Notes: generated by a model from the sequence alone, not told the origin. A stretch of DNA of 64,000 bases from CAZJFH01 sp964545205 (GCA_964545205.1 CAZJFH010000019.1:1-64000); one strand, 5' to 3'. Counted from the first letter of the stretch, positions 1 to 12,763 are shown. Made by a program: numbers and translations.

Positions 1-897
1 GATGGTGGCGTTGAGCGCCAGCAGGTTGGTCTGGCTGGCGATGTCGTTGATCAGCTTGACGACGGCGCCGATGCGCCCGGCGGCCTCGGCCAGGCCGCGG
101 ACCATGGCGTCCGTACGCTTGGCCTCGGCGACGGCGCCGTCGGAGATGCGGGCCGACTGCGCCACCTGGCGCGCGATCTCGCTGATCGATGTCGACAGCT
201 CCTCGGCCGCCGACGCCACCGTCTGGACGTTGGCCGAGGCCTGCTCCGCCGCGGCGGCGACGGTGGTCGAGCGCTCCGACGCGGTCCGTGCCGAATCGCT
301 CATCTCGCCGGCGGTGCTCTGGAGCTGGGTCGCCGAACCGGCCACCACCTCGACGACGCCCATCACGTTGCGCTCGAAATCCTCGGCGTGGCTGTTGAGC
401 AGCCGGGCGGTGTTCTCGCGGCCGGCCTCGATGTAGACCGAGATCGCCAGGTCCATGTCGAGGCAGATCGCCTTGTTGATCGCCTGCAGCACGGCGGCCA
501 GCTTCTTCGGGTCGCGCCGATAATGGCCGACGGCGAGCGCGACCATGCGGTTCATCGTGAAGGCGTAGCCGGCGATGTACCAGCGCGGCTCCAGCCCGAT
601 GCGTTCGTGGGCGCGGCCGATGCGGGTGACCGAGGCCATGTAGGCGGCGTCGAAGTCTCCGGCGAAGACGCCGTCCAGCCAATGGCTGCGCTGCGCGCCG
701 CGGGCGTGGTCGCGCACCGCGGCCGAGCCGAACAGCCGGCTCATCTCGTCCGAGGTGCCGAGATGGGCGTAGAACGCGTCGAGGATCGGATCGATCTCCC
801 GGGCCAGAACCTGCCGGAACTCGCGCAGAAGCGCGCGATCGGCGGAATCGATCTGCAAGAAGGCCAGTCGTGCGGTACGCTCGTGATCGGTTGCCAT
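1..897 (-). CDS. globin-coupled methyl-accepting chemotaxis protein (3' end outside window)
   Basis: The visible 299 codons are the N-terminal part of a heme-based aerotaxis-type transducer. Residues about 10-165 resemble a protoglobin sensor domain. The segment RIGRAHERIGL around residue 97 carries the expected proximal heme histidine (His97), and WYIAGYAF follows it. From about residue 190 the protein becomes the heptad-rich MCP signalling helix, and the window edge falls in DIASQTNLLALNATI, the start of the conserved hairpin. No transmembrane segment is visible, so it should be a soluble oxygen or redox sensor acting on CheA/CheW. The ATG is preceded by a good GGAGG site. The C-terminal tip and methylation helices are not in the window. 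The family call is secure; oxygen as ligand is inference. Confidence 0.9.
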   Translation of the reverse strand, partial: MATDHERTARLAFLQIDSADRALLREFRQVLAREIDPILDAFYAHLGTSDEMSRLFGSAAVRDHARGAQRSHWLDGVFAGDFDAAYMASVTRIGRAHERIGLEPRWYIAGYAFTMNRMVALAVGHYRRDPKKLAAVLQAINKAICLDMDLAISVYIEAGRENTARLLNSHAEDFERNVMGVVEVVAGSATQLQSTAGEMSDSARTASERSTTVAAAAEQASANVQTVASAAEELSTSISEIARQVAQSARISDGAVAEAKRTDAMVRGLAEAAGRIGAVVKLINDIASQTNLLALNATI

Positions 898-988
898 CGG
901 CTGCCTCCGGGCTGGCGAAAGATATACTGCGTTTTAGAATGATTACCACCAAAGTTGGTTCCGAGTCCAATCCGTTCGAGGCGACGGC

Positions 989-2062
989 ATGACCGGGCCG
1001 CATATGCTCGTCTCGCTCAACGGCCACGGATACGGGCACGCGGCGATGACCGCGCCGGTGGTCGCGGCGGTGCGGCGGCTGCGGCCGGAGCTGCGCATCA
1101 CCCTGCAGACGGCGGCGCCGCCCGAATGGCTGCGCGGGATGTTCGGCGGCGACGTCCTGCTGCTGCCGCCGCCGCCGGAGGTCGGCGCGTGCATGCGCGG
1201 GCCGCTGGCGGTCGACGCCGACGCCACGGCCGCCGCGTACCGCAGCCTGCACGCCGAGCTGCCGACGCGCATCGCCGAGATGGCCGAGCAGATGCGCGCC
1301 ATCGGCGCCGACCTGGTGCTGTCGAACATCTCGTATCTCGCGCTGGCCGCGGCGCGGCGGGCCGGCATTCCCGGCCTTGGGCTGTCCTGCCTGGATTGGG
1401 CCGCCATCTACGGCCATTTCTGCGCCGAGCGTCCCGAGGCGCCGCGGATCGTCGCCGAGATGCGGGCCGCTTACGCCGACGCGACCATGATCATGCGCAC
1501 GGCGCCGTCGATGCCGATGGAACTGCCGGCGCCGATGCGCGACACCGGCCCGGTCGCACGCCGGCTGCCGGTGCGGGGAGGGGAGTTGCGGCGGCGTCTC
1601 GGCCTGCCGGCCGAGGCCCGTGTCGGGGTCGTCGGGTTCGGCGGCATCGACCTGCCGCTGGCGTTCGCGGAGTGGCCGCGCCTGGCGGGCTGGCACTGGT
1701 TGACGGTGACCGAGGTGGCGGGGCGCTCCGATCTGATCGACTGGCGCAAGACCGGCTGGAGCTTCGACGAACTGCTGGTTTCCGCCGATGTCGCGGTCAC
1801 CAAACCGGGCTACGGCACCTTCACGCTCTGCGCCGTGCACGGCGTGCCGGTGCTCTATCTCGAGCGCGACTGGCCGGAAGCGCCGTACCTGATCCGCTGG
1901 ATGCAGGCCAATGCCCGCTGCCTGCCGATCACCGTCGAGGCGCTGTTGTCGCCGGCGCTCGCCGACTCACTGCGAATGTTGTTTTCCTTGCCCGACAAGC
2001 CCTTACCGGAGCCTTTTGGGGTCGCGGAGGCGGCCGGCGAGATCGTGCGGCTGCTCGGCTGA
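989..2062 (+). CDS. GT-B fold glycosyltransferase-like protein
   Basis: The 357-residue protein opens with the glycine/histidine loop NGHGYGHAAMTAP typical of UDP-glycosyltransferase/MurG-like folds. A conserved-looking nucleotide-sugar segment, VTKPGYGTFTLCAVHGVP, lies near residues 270-290, as in family 28 C-terminal domains. It has no signal peptide or membrane segment, so it is probably cytosolic. It is divergent from the MCP gene upstream and is followed by cutA after 130 bases, so it may stand alone. The acceptor and sugar donor cannot be read from the sequence. A similar domain is fused to sugar kinases in L-arabinokinase-type proteins, but no kinase is present here. Confidence 0.6.
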   Translation: MTGPHMLVSLNGHGYGHAAMTAPVVAAVRRLRPELRITLQTAAPPEWLRGMFGGDVLLLPPPPEVGACMRGPLAVDADATAAAYRSLHAELPTRIAEMAEQMRAIGADLVLSNISYLALAAARRAGIPGLGLSCLDWAAIYGHFCAERPEAPRIVAEMRAAYADATMIMRTAPSMPMELPAPMRDTGPVARRLPVRGGELRRRLGLPAEARVGVVGFGGIDLPLAFAEWPRLAGWHWLTVTEVAGRSDLIDWRKTGWSFDELLVSADVAVTKPGYGTFTLCAVHGVPVLYLERDWPEAPYLIRWMQANARCLPITVEALLSPALADSLRMLFSLPDKPLPEPFGVAEAAGEIVRLLG

Positions 2063-2192
2063 GCCGGGGCGCCGACATTGGTAGTTGTCCGCCGGCGGGT
2101 TCGTCTCGCAGCGGAACCGATTTGCGCCGTTTGCACCCGCCGGCGTCTTGGGCGACAACGGCCGGAATCGCCGTTCACGTGGAGGAGCAACG

Positions 2193-2510
2193 ATGTCCCG
2201 CAGCCTGATCTACGTCACCGCAGCGTCGCGCGACGAGGCCGTCGCGGTCGGACGCGCGCTCGTCGAGGCGCGGCTGGTGGCCTGCGCCAACGTGTTCGAC
2301 GGCGCCACCTCGCTGTTCTGGTGGCAGGGCGCCGTGCAGGAGGAACGCGAGGCGGTAATGATCGCCAAAACCCGCGGCGAGCTGGTCGAGGCGGTGATCG
2401 CCAAGGTCAAGGAGGTGCACAGCTACGAGTGCCCGTGCGTCGTGGCGGTGCCCGTCGCCGACGGCAATCCGGCGTTCCTGGAGTGGATCGACGCCGAAAC
2501 CGGCGGCTGA
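2193..2510 (+). CDS. cutA: divalent-cation tolerance protein CutA
   Basis: This 105-residue protein matches the CutA1 family in length and in its landmarks. IYVTAASRDEA opens the ferredoxin-like fold, LVACANV follows, and the hallmark HSYECPCVVAVPV lies near residues 75-87. CutA forms very stable trimers and is linked to copper and other divalent-metal tolerance, though its biochemical role remains unsettled. The ATG is chosen because GGAGG sits seven bases upstream; the frame is open further upstream but without family similarity. The GGDEF gene follows after 65 bases. Confidence 0.9.
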   Translation: MSRSLIYVTAASRDEAVAVGRALVEARLVACANVFDGATSLFWWQGAVQEEREAVMIAKTRGELVEAVIAKVKEVHSYECPCVVAVPVADGNPAFLEWIDAETGG

Positions 2511-2575
2511 CGTTTACGGTTTCGAAAGCAGCCGCCCCCGATGATCGGCTTAGTACCACCTTGGATGGGGGCGAG

Positions 2576-3355
2576 ATGACGATCGGGGGCGGCGGGACCG
2601 CGGCGGGGCTGAAGCGCAGCTTGCTCCTGGGCGCCACGACCAACGCGGCGCTCGTCGTCGCGGTCGCCGCAACGGTGCAGTCCGGCGCCGGATCGAGCGC
2701 GGTCGTGCTGGCCTTGGCCGGCGTGGCGGCCTTCGCGGGCCTGAACTGGCGGGCGGCGCGCCGTCTCGATCGTGAACGTCGCGCGCTGCTGGAGGAGAAC
2801 CAGGCGCTCACGGTGCTGTCGCGCCAGGATCCGCTGCTGGGCATCGCCAACCGCCGCGCCTTCGACCTGACCCTGGGCCGGGAATGGTCGCGCGCCTCGC
2901 GCCACGGACAGGAACTCTCGCTGCTGCTGATCGACGTCGATCGCTTCAAGGACTTCAACGACCGCTACGGCCATCCGGCCGGCGACGCCTGCCTGCGCGA
3001 ATGCGCGGCGGTCATCGGCGGCGCGCTGCGCCGGCCGGCGGACCTGCTGGCCCGGTGGGGCGGCGAGGAGCTGGCGGTGCTGCTGCCCGACACCGGGCCT
3101 GCGGGCGCCGGCGACGTCGCCCGGCGCATCCATTCGGCGCTCGAATCGGCGGGCATCCGCCACGACGGGGTTCCGGCGGGCCGGGTGACGGTGAGCATCG
3201 GCGCGGCCAGTTGCCGCCCCGGCGTCTGCGGGACGCCGGACGAGCTCGTCGGCGACGCCGACGCGGCCGCCTACGCCGCCAAGCGGCAGGGCCGGGACCG
3301 TACCGCCTTCGCCGGACGGGAGGACGCGCCGCTGCGGCTGGCGGCCAGCGCCTGA
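2576..3355 (+). CDS. membrane-anchored diguanylate cyclase (GGDEF)
   Basis: A 259-residue protein with two short hydrophobic segments at about residues 14-55, a coiled linker (RRLDRERRALLEENQALT) and one GGDEF domain. The domain begins at DPLLGIANRRAFD and contains IDVDRFKDFND. The active-site loop reads GGEEL, a catalytically acceptable variant. Five residues before it lies RPAD, the RxxD inhibitory c-di-GMP site, so product inhibition is expected. There is no EAL domain. It probably makes c-di-GMP at the inner membrane. The first ATG that keeps the membrane segments is used. The gene converges on ispDF with one base between the stops. Confidence 0.85.
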   Translation: MTIGGGGTAAGLKRSLLLGATTNAALVVAVAATVQSGAGSSAVVLALAGVAAFAGLNWRAARRLDRERRALLEENQALTVLSRQDPLLGIANRRAFDLTLGREWSRASRHGQELSLLLIDVDRFKDFNDRYGHPAGDACLRECAAVIGGALRRPADLLARWGGEELAVLLPDTGPAGAGDVARRIHSALESAGIRHDGVPAGRVTVSIGAASCRPGVCGTPDELVGDADAAAYAAKRQGRDRTAFAGREDAPLRLAASA

Positions 3356-3356
3356 C

Positions 3357-4511
3357 CTACAGCGGCATCCGCACGGTGGCGGTCGCCTGCGCGGCGATGC
3401 CCTCGCGGCGGCCGGTGAAGCCGAGGCCCTCGGTCGTCGTCGCCTTGATGCCGACGCGATCCTGGGCGATGCCCAGAATCTCCGCCACCCGCGCGGCCAT
3501 GGCGCCGCGATGGGGGCCGATCTTCGGGCGCTCGCAGATGATGGTGACGTCGACGTTGGCGATGGTCCCGCCGAGGCCGTGCACCAGATTGGCGGCGTGA
3601 CGCAGGAAGATGTCGGAGGAGGCGCCCTTCCAGCGCGGGTCGGTGGGCGGGAAGTGGCGGCCGATGTCGCCGGCGGCGACGGCGCCGAGCAGCGCGTCGG
3701 TCAGCGCGTGCAGCGGCGCGTCGGCATCGGAATGACCCTCGAGGCCGTGATCGTGCGGCACCAGCACGCCGCAAAGCCACACCCCCGTTCCCGGCGCGAA
3801 ACGGTGGACGTCGTAGCCGGAGCCGACGCGGACACTGCCGCCGGCGGCGAACTGCCGCCGCGCGCGGGCGAGATCCTCGGCCGAGGTGATCTTGACGTTG
3901 TCCTCGGACCCCGGCACCAGCGCCACGGCCAGGCCGGCGCGTTCGGCGACCGCCGCGTCGTCGGTGAGCTCCTGGCCGGCCGCCGCCTCGTGCGCGGCCA
4001 GGATGTCGGGGTAGCGAAAGCCTTGCGGAGTCTGCGCCCGCCACAGGCCGGAACGCTCGACCGTCGCCGCGACCAGGCCGTCGGCGCCGCGCTTGATGGT
4101 GTCGGCGACGGGCAGGGCGGGGACGGCGCCGGGATGGGCGTCGAGGGCCGCGACGACGCGGCCGATCAGCCCGAAATCGGCGAAGGGCCGGGCGCCGTCG
4201 TGGATCAGCACCGTCGCCGGCCCGAGTTCGCGCAGGCTCTGCAGCCCGAGCCGCACGGAATCCTGACGTTCGGCGCCGCCGGCGACCGGCTCCAGCAGCC
4301 CGAGCCCCTCGGCGGCGACGTCGTAGAACGGCCGCCAGTCGGGATGGATGACGGCGCGGACGGCGTCGACCTGCGGATGCGCCGCCAGCGTCGCCAGGCT
4401 GTGGCGCAGCACCATGCGGCCGGCGAGATCGTGATACTGCTTCGGCAGGTCGCCGCCGAACCGCCTGCCGCGGCCGGCCGCCACCACCAGCGCCACGCAC
4501 TTTCCGCTCAT
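3357..4511 (-). CDS. ispDF: bifunctional IspD/IspF isoprenoid synthesis enzyme
   Basis: The 384-residue protein fuses two enzymes of the non-mevalonate (MEP) pathway. Residues 1-225 are the IspD cytidylyltransferase, with the CTP-binding loop AAGRGRRFGG, PKQY at 23-26 and the IHDGARPF segment near 103. Residues 227-384 are the IspF cyclodiphosphate synthase, with metal ligands Asp233 and His235 in GYDVHRF and the HSDADAPLHALTDA segment. This fusion is common in alphaproteobacteria. The ATG follows an AGAGGGGG site; a longer open frame upstream lacks similarity. It is divergent from ypjD. Confidence 0.93.
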   Translation of the reverse strand: MSGKCVALVVAAGRGRRFGGDLPKQYHDLAGRMVLRHSLATLAAHPQVDAVRAVIHPDWRPFYDVAAEGLGLLEPVAGGAERQDSVRLGLQSLRELGPATVLIHDGARPFADFGLIGRVVAALDAHPGAVPALPVADTIKRGADGLVAATVERSGLWRAQTPQGFRYPDILAAHEAAAGQELTDDAAVAERAGLAVALVPGSEDNVKITSAEDLARARRQFAAGGSVRVGSGYDVHRFAPGTGVWLCGVLVPHDHGLEGHSDADAPLHALTDALLGAVAAGDIGRHFPPTDPRWKGASSDIFLRHAANLVHGLGGTIANVDVTIICERPKIGPHRGAMAARVAEILGIAQDRVGIKATTTEGLGFTGRREGIAAQATATVRMPL

Positions 4512-4627
4512 CGTCGTCTCGCCCCCTCTGCGCTCGGTCGGCGTCAAACTATGCCGGGCGCGCGGCGGCGGCAAGCGGGGCCGTGAACGCCCTTCCGTGG
4601 CGCCTGACGCTGGTATAGTCTCTCGCC

Positions 4628-5431
4628 ATGTCGAATGCCGTCTTCTTCAACGTCGCCGCCCTCGTGGCGCTGATCCCGGCCGCGCTGGTGTCGCTGCGCC
4701 GCGGCCACCAGGGCCGCGACGGCCTGTTCATGGCCGTGCTCGGCCTGGCCATCGCCGGCCCGGTGGTCTGGGCCGCGGCGCAGATCGCCGATTCCTGGCA
4801 TACCGGGATTTCGGCCAATCTCTGGGTGATCATCGCCGTCAGCCTGCTGCTGTTCGGCGGACTGGTGGTCACCGTCCGCCAGGCGTGGCGGCTGACGCCG
4901 CTGCTGCTGCCCTATCTGATGGTCCTGGGCGTGCTCGCCTCGCTGTTCACCGGCACGGCCGAGGCCGGACTCGACGAGGCGGCGCCGCCGGCCTGGATCG
5001 AACTGCACATCCTGGTCGCGGTGGTCACCTTCGGCTTCCTGACGATGGCGGCCGTCGCCTCGCTCGCCGCCTTCCTGCAGGAGCGGGCGCTCAAGAGGAA
5101 GCGGCCCACCGCGCTGACGCGGATGCTGCCTTCGGTGGCCGACAGCGAGACGCTGTCGACGCGCATGCTGTGGGCCTCGGAGGCGGTGCTGGGGCTGGGC
5201 CTGCTGACCGGGTTCGTCACGCTCTATCTCGAGCGGGGCGTCGTCATCACCCCCGATCACAAGACGATCCTGTCGATTCTCGCCTTCGTGCTGATCGGCG
5301 CCCTGCTGGTCGGACACCAGGTCTGCGGCATCCGCGGCCGGCTGGCGGCGCGCGTGGTGCTGGTCGGCTACCTGCTGCTGATGCTGGCGGTGCCGGGCGT
5401 CAAGTTCGTGACGCAAGTGCTGCTATCTTAG
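4628..5431 (+). CDS. ypjD: YpjD-like cytochrome c assembly (CcsA-type) membrane protein
   Basis: A 267-residue integral membrane protein with about eight hydrophobic segments. The C-terminal part contains DHKTILSILAFVLIG followed by a last helix ending GVKFVTQVLL, the pattern I associate with the YpjD branch of the CcsA/CcmC heme-handling family. A classical tryptophan-rich heme motif is not evident. It probably sits in the inner membrane; the physiological role is not established for this branch. It is divergent from ispDF, and dus follows 77 bases downstream. Confidence 0.72.
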   Translation: MSNAVFFNVAALVALIPAALVSLRRGHQGRDGLFMAVLGLAIAGPVVWAAAQIADSWHTGISANLWVIIAVSLLLFGGLVVTVRQAWRLTPLLLPYLMVLGVLASLFTGTAEAGLDEAAPPAWIELHILVAVVTFGFLTMAAVASLAAFLQERALKRKRPTALTRMLPSVADSETLSTRMLWASEAVLGLGLLTGFVTLYLERGVVITPDHKTILSILAFVLIGALLVGHQVCGIRGRLAARVVLVGYLLLMLAVPGVKFVTQVLLS

Positions 5432-5508
5432 GCAGAACGGCCGCGACCCGTCGAAACTGCTTGCTTTTGCGGCGCCTGCATAATCAATATGCAGGCCGGA
5501 GCTGACGC

Positions 5509-6495
5509 ATGACTATCACCATCGGCAATGTCACCCTCGAGAATCCGGTCATCCTGGCGCCCATGTCGGGCGTCACCGATCTGCCGTTCCGGCGCTTGGT
5601 CAAGGCGCACGGCGCCGGGCTGGTGGTCTCGGAGATGATCGCCAGCGAGGCGATGGTCCGGCAGAACCGCCAGACGCTGCGCATGGCGACGACGGAGGCC
5701 GAGGAATTCCCGATGGCGGTGCAGCTCGCCGGCTGCGAGCCCGAGCGGATGGCCGAGGCCGCCCGGCTGAACCAGGACCGCGGCGCCGCGATCATCGACA
5801 TCAACATGGGCTGCCCGGTCAAGAAGGTCGTCAACGGCGATGCCGGCTCGGCGCTGATGCGCGACGAGGTGCTGGCCGGGCGCATCATGGCCGCGGTGGT
5901 CGAGGCGGTCGACCTGCCGGTCACGCTGAAGATGCGCACGGGCTGGGACCACGACCGTCGCAACGCGCCGCAACTGGCGCGGATCGCCGAGAGCTGCGGC
6001 ATCCGGATGGTCACCGTCCACGGCCGCACCCGCTCGCAGATGTACAACGGCCGCGCCGACTGGGACTTCATCGGCGAGGTCAAGCGCGCGGTGTCGATCC
6101 CGGTGGTCGGCAACGGCGATGTCAACACGGTCGACGACGCCGCCGAGATGCTGCGGCGTTCGGGTGCCGACGGCGTGATGATCGGCCGCGGCGCCTACGG
6201 CCGGCCATGGTTCCTGCACCAGGTGGCGCGGTTCCTCGCCACCGGCGAGCGTCTCGCCGACCCGCCGCTGGAAGGCCAGCTCGCGATTCTTCTGCGGCAT
6301 TTCGACGCCATGATGGCGCATTACGGCGCCGAGCACGGGGTCCGGCTGGCGCGCAAGCACGTCGCCTGGTACTCCAAGGGCCTGCCCGGGTCGACCGAGT
6401 TCCGCGCCGCCGTCAACCAGTCCGTCGACGCCGAGCGGGTGCGCGGCATGATCGACGCGTTCTATTCCCCCCTGATCCAGCGGATGGCCGCCTGA
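5509..6495 (+). CDS. dusB: tRNA-dihydrouridine synthase (DusB/NifR3)
   Basis: A 328-residue FMN enzyme reducing uridine in the tRNA D-loop. It has the TIM-barrel start LAPMSGVTDLPFRRL, the catalytic cysteine Cys102 in NMGCPVKKV, LKMRTGWD, the VHGRTRSQ segment and the phosphate-binding IGRGAYGRPW. It is the first gene of the ntr cluster, as the historical nifR3 position in alphaproteobacteria predicts. Its stop is directly followed by the ntrB start, so the genes are almost certainly cotranscribed. Confidence 0.95.
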   Translation: MTITIGNVTLENPVILAPMSGVTDLPFRRLVKAHGAGLVVSEMIASEAMVRQNRQTLRMATTEAEEFPMAVQLAGCEPERMAEAARLNQDRGAAIIDINMGCPVKKVVNGDAGSALMRDEVLAGRIMAAVVEAVDLPVTLKMRTGWDHDRRNAPQLARIAESCGIRMVTVHGRTRSQMYNGRADWDFIGEVKRAVSIPVVGNGDVNTVDDAAEMLRRSGADGVMIGRGAYGRPWFLHQVARFLATGERLADPPLEGQLAILLRHFDAMMAHYGAEHGVRLARKHVAWYSKGLPGSTEFRAAVNQSVDAERVRGMIDAFYSPLIQRMAA

Positions 6496-7613
6496 ATGAG
6501 CAACGAGGTTGTCGTCTTGAGGCGTCCCGCTCCCCCGTCCAGCGTCGATCCGGCCGCGGTGCTGAACGCGGTTGCCGCCGCCGTGCTCGTCCTCGACGTC
6601 GATACCGGCATCCGCTACGCCAACGCCGCCGCCGAGCAGCTTTTCGACTCGGGCGCGGCGCATCTGTGCCAGATGAACCTGCGCGACCTGATGCCGCCCG
6701 ACAGCCCGGTGTTCCCGCTGATCGGCCAGGCGCTCGACGACGGCGCCAGCATCTCGGAATACGGCGTCGTGCTCGACACCCCGCGGACCGGCCACCGCAC
6801 GGTGACCCTGCAGGTCTCGCCGCTGCCCGAGGAGGAGGGCTGGGTGGTGCTGTCGCTGCACGAGCACTCGATCGCGCTGAAGATCGGCCAGCAGCTGACG
6901 CATCGCAACGCGGCGCGCTCGGTGACCGGGATGGCGGCGATCCTCGCCCACGAGGTCAAGAACCCGCTGTCGGGCATCCGCGGCGCCGCGCAGCTTCTCG
7001 AACAGAGCTGCGCCACCGAGGACCGCGTCCTGACCCAGCTCATCTGCGACGAGGCCGACCGCATCGTCGCCCTGGTCGACCGCATGGAGATGTTCTCCGA
7101 CCAGGGCGCCATCGAGCGGGCGCCGGTCAACATCCACCAGGTGCTCGAGCACGTGCGCCGGGTCGCCGAGAACGGCTTCGGCCGACACGTCCGCTTCGTC
7201 GAGCAGTACGATCCGTCGCTGCCGCGGGTCCACGGGCACCGCGACCAGCTGATCCAGGTCTTCCTGAACTTGGTCAAGAACGCCGCCGAGGCGGTGCCGG
7301 CCGAGGGCGGCGAGATCGTGCTGTCGACCGCCTACCAGCACGGCGTGCGCATCGCGGTGCCGGGCAGCGACAGCCGCCTGCACCTGCCGCTGCTGGTCAG
7401 CGTCCAGGACAACGGCCCCGGCATTCCCGAGGATCTGCGCGCGCACCTGTTCGACGCCTTCGTGACGACCAAGCCGTCGGGCAACGGCCTGGGTCTGGCG
7501 CTGGTGGCCAAGATCGTCGGCGACCACGGCGGCATCATCGAATTCGACAGCGTGCCGCGGCGGACGGTGTTCCGGGTGATGTTGCCGATCGTCAGCGACG
7601 AGGGGGCCGGGCG

Positions 7614-7617
<4 letters not shown>
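6496..7617 (+). CDS. ntrB: nitrogen regulation sensor kinase NtrB
   Basis: A 373-residue soluble histidine kinase/phosphatase that sets NtrC phosphorylation under PII control. A PAS domain spans about residues 20-125. The H-box is ILAHEVKNPLSG with His152 as phosphoacceptor. The ATPase domain shows the N-box NLVKNAAEAV, DNGPGIPE and GNGLGLAL. It has no membrane segment, as expected. It begins on the base after the dus stop and overlaps ntrC by four bases (ATGA), indicating translational coupling. Confidence 0.95.
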
Positions 7618-9056
<1,439 letters not shown>

Positions 9057-9062
9057 GCGGGG

Positions 9063-11348
9063 ATGGCTGATCAGAACGCCGCCAACGGCAAAGCCGCGAC
9101 CGTCGCCGGCGGTACCAGCCGGCAGGCCTGGCGGCGCATGCTGGTCCATCTCGGGGTGTGGGCGCGGCGCGTGAAGCTGGGCCGCAAGATGGCCTTCGCC
9201 CTGACCGTGCTGGCGACGCTGTCCGGCGTCGCCACCTACCTCGTGCTGACCGAGGGCATCGGCGGCGGCGTCGCGCCCGGTTGGGTGCTGCTGCTGCTCA
9301 ATCTCGATCTGGCGCTGCTGCTGGCGCTCGGCACCATCGTGGCGCGGCGGATCGTCGCGGTGTGGAGCGAACGGCGCTCGGGCGGCGGCGGCGCGCGGCT
9401 TCACGGGCGGCTGGTCTTCCTGTTCAGCATGGTCGCGGTCACCCCGGCGATCCTGGTGGCGGTGTTCTCGGCGCTGTTCTTCAACCTCGGCGTCGAGGCG
9501 TGGTTCAACGAGCGGGTCCGCACCGCCGTCCACGAATCGCTGGCGGTGGCGCGGGCCTATCTCGACGAGCACACCCAGATCATCGGCGGCGACGCGCTGG
9601 CCATGGCCAACGACATCAACCGCGAGGCGCCGATGCTGGCCCGGTCGCCGCAGCGGCTGAGCCAGCTCGTCGCCACCCAGGCGGCGATCCGCTCGCTGCC
9701 CGAGGCGATCGTGTTCGAGGCCGCGTCCGGCCGCGTGCTGGCCCGCTCGCCGTTCGCGTTCTCGATGGAGATGTCGCTGCAGCAGATCCCGCAGTCGGCG
9801 ATGGACAAGGCGCGCAGCGGCGAGGTCGCGATCCTGACCACCGAGGACGACGATCGCGTCCGCGCCCTGGTGCGGCTGGATTCGTTCCTCGACACCTTCC
9901 TTTACGTCGGCCGCTTCGTCGATCCCAAGGTCATCAACCACATGGAGCGCACCAGCGCCGCGGTGGCCGAGTACGAGCGCGCCGAGCGCCGTCGTTCCGG
10001 TGTCGAGATCACCGTCTCGCTGATCTTCATCCTGGTGGCGCTGCTGCTGCTGCTTGCCGCCGTCTGGGTCGGGCTGACCCTGGCGACCCAGTTGGCGCGG
10101 CCGATCGTCAGCCTCATCAACGCCGCCGAGCGGGTCCGCGCCGGCGACCTCTCGGTCAGGGTCGAGCAGCACGACGGCAGCGACGAACTCGCGTCGCTCA
10201 GCCGCGCCTTCAACCGCATGACCGAGCAGATCGCCAGCCAGCAGCACGCGGTGATGGAGGCCAACCGCCTGCTCGACGAGCGCCGGCGCTTCACCGAGAC
10301 GGTCCTCGCCGGCGTCTCGGCGGGCGTCGTCGGACTGGACGCCGACGGCCGCATCCACCTGCCGAACCGATCCGCCTCCGTGCTGCTGGGCATCGATCTC
10401 GAGAACAAGATCGGGCTGCCGCTGGCCGAGGTGGCGCCTGAGATGGCGGCGATGGTCGACGCCGTGCGCGCCCGGCCCGAGCGGCTGCTCCAGGACGAGA
10501 TCGTGCTGGCCCGGCCCGGCACGCGGCGGATTCTGCTCGTCCGGGTGGCGCCCGAGCGGATGGAGGAGGACGTCATCGGCTACGTCGTCACCTTCGACGA
10601 CATCACCGAGCTGGTCTCGGCCCAGCGCAAGGCGGCCTGGGCCGACGTGGCGCGGCGCATCGCGCACGAGATCAAGAACCCGCTGACGCCGATCCAGCTT
10701 TCGGCCGAACGGCTGCGGCGCAAGTACCTGAAACAGATCCAGACCGATCCCGAAACCTTCACCACCTGCGTCGAGACCATCGTGCGCCAGGTCGGCGACA
10801 TCGGCCGCATGGTCGACGAGTTCTCGGCCTTCGCGCGGATGCCGGCGCCGCAGATCAAGCCCGAGGACGTCGCCGGCATCGCGCGGCGGATCGCGTTCCT
10901 GCATGCCAACGGCTATCCCGAGGTCGTGCTCGACCTCGACATCCCGGACGGCCCGGTGGTGCTGCCCTGCGACGAACGCCAGGTCGGCCAGGCGCTGACC
11001 AACATCCTCAAGAACGCCGTCGAATCGATCGGGGGCCGGGAAGGCGGGGCGGGCCGGATCGAGCTCTCGGTGCGGCCCGGAAACGACGTCGTCGAGATCG
11101 TGGTGTCCGACAACGGCCGCGGCCTGCCGTCCGAGCTGCGCGACCGCCTCACCGAGCCCTACGTCACCACCAGGGCCAAGGGCACCGGCTTGGGGCTTGC
11201 CATCGTCAAGAAAATCATGGAAGACCATGGTGGGCTGCTGCACCTGGAAGACCGCGCCGACGGTCCCGGGGCGCGAGCCCGTCTCGTCTTCCCGCTCAAT
11301 GCCGGCACGGCGGCGACCGCCCCGGCCGAAGCGACAAACGGCGCATAA
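9063..11348 (+). CDS. ntrY: membrane sensor kinase NtrY
   Basis: A 761-residue sensor kinase with several N-terminal membrane segments (about residues 40-165), a periplasmic portion, a further membrane segment near 310-340, then HAMP (RPIVSLINAAERV onward), PAS and kinase domains. The phosphoacceptor is His535 in RIAHEIKNPLTP. The ATPase domain has NILKNAVESI, DNGRGLPS and GTGLGLAIV. NtrY pairs with NtrX, responding in alphaproteobacteria to redox, nitrogen or envelope signals. It starts six bases after ntrC and lies just before ntrX. Confidence 0.94.
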   Translation: MADQNAANGKAATVAGGTSRQAWRRMLVHLGVWARRVKLGRKMAFALTVLATLSGVATYLVLTEGIGGGVAPGWVLLLLNLDLALLLALGTIVARRIVAVWSERRSGGGGARLHGRLVFLFSMVAVTPAILVAVFSALFFNLGVEAWFNERVRTAVHESLAVARAYLDEHTQIIGGDALAMANDINREAPMLARSPQRLSQLVATQAAIRSLPEAIVFEAASGRVLARSPFAFSMEMSLQQIPQSAMDKARSGEVAILTTEDDDRVRALVRLDSFLDTFLYVGRFVDPKVINHMERTSAAVAEYERAERRRSGVEITVSLIFILVALLLLLAAVWVGLTLATQLARPIVSLINAAERVRAGDLSVRVEQHDGSDELASLSRAFNRMTEQIASQQHAVMEANRLLDERRRFTETVLAGVSAGVVGLDADGRIHLPNRSASVLLGIDLENKIGLPLAEVAPEMAAMVDAVRARPERLLQDEIVLARPGTRRILLVRVAPERMEEDVIGYVVTFDDITELVSAQRKAAWADVARRIAHEIKNPLTPIQLSAERLRRKYLKQIQTDPETFTTCVETIVRQVGDIGRMVDEFSAFARMPAPQIKPEDVAGIARRIAFLHANGYPEVVLDLDIPDGPVVLPCDERQVGQALTNILKNAVESIGGREGGAGRIELSVRPGNDVVEIVVSDNGRGLPSELRDRLTEPYVTTRAKGTGLGLAIVKKIMEDHGGLLHLEDRADGPGARARLVFPLNAGTAATAPAEATNGA

Positions 11349-11362
11349 GAAAACCGAACCAG

Positions 11363-12754
<1,392 letters not shown>

Positions 12755-12763
12755 GACCGGATC

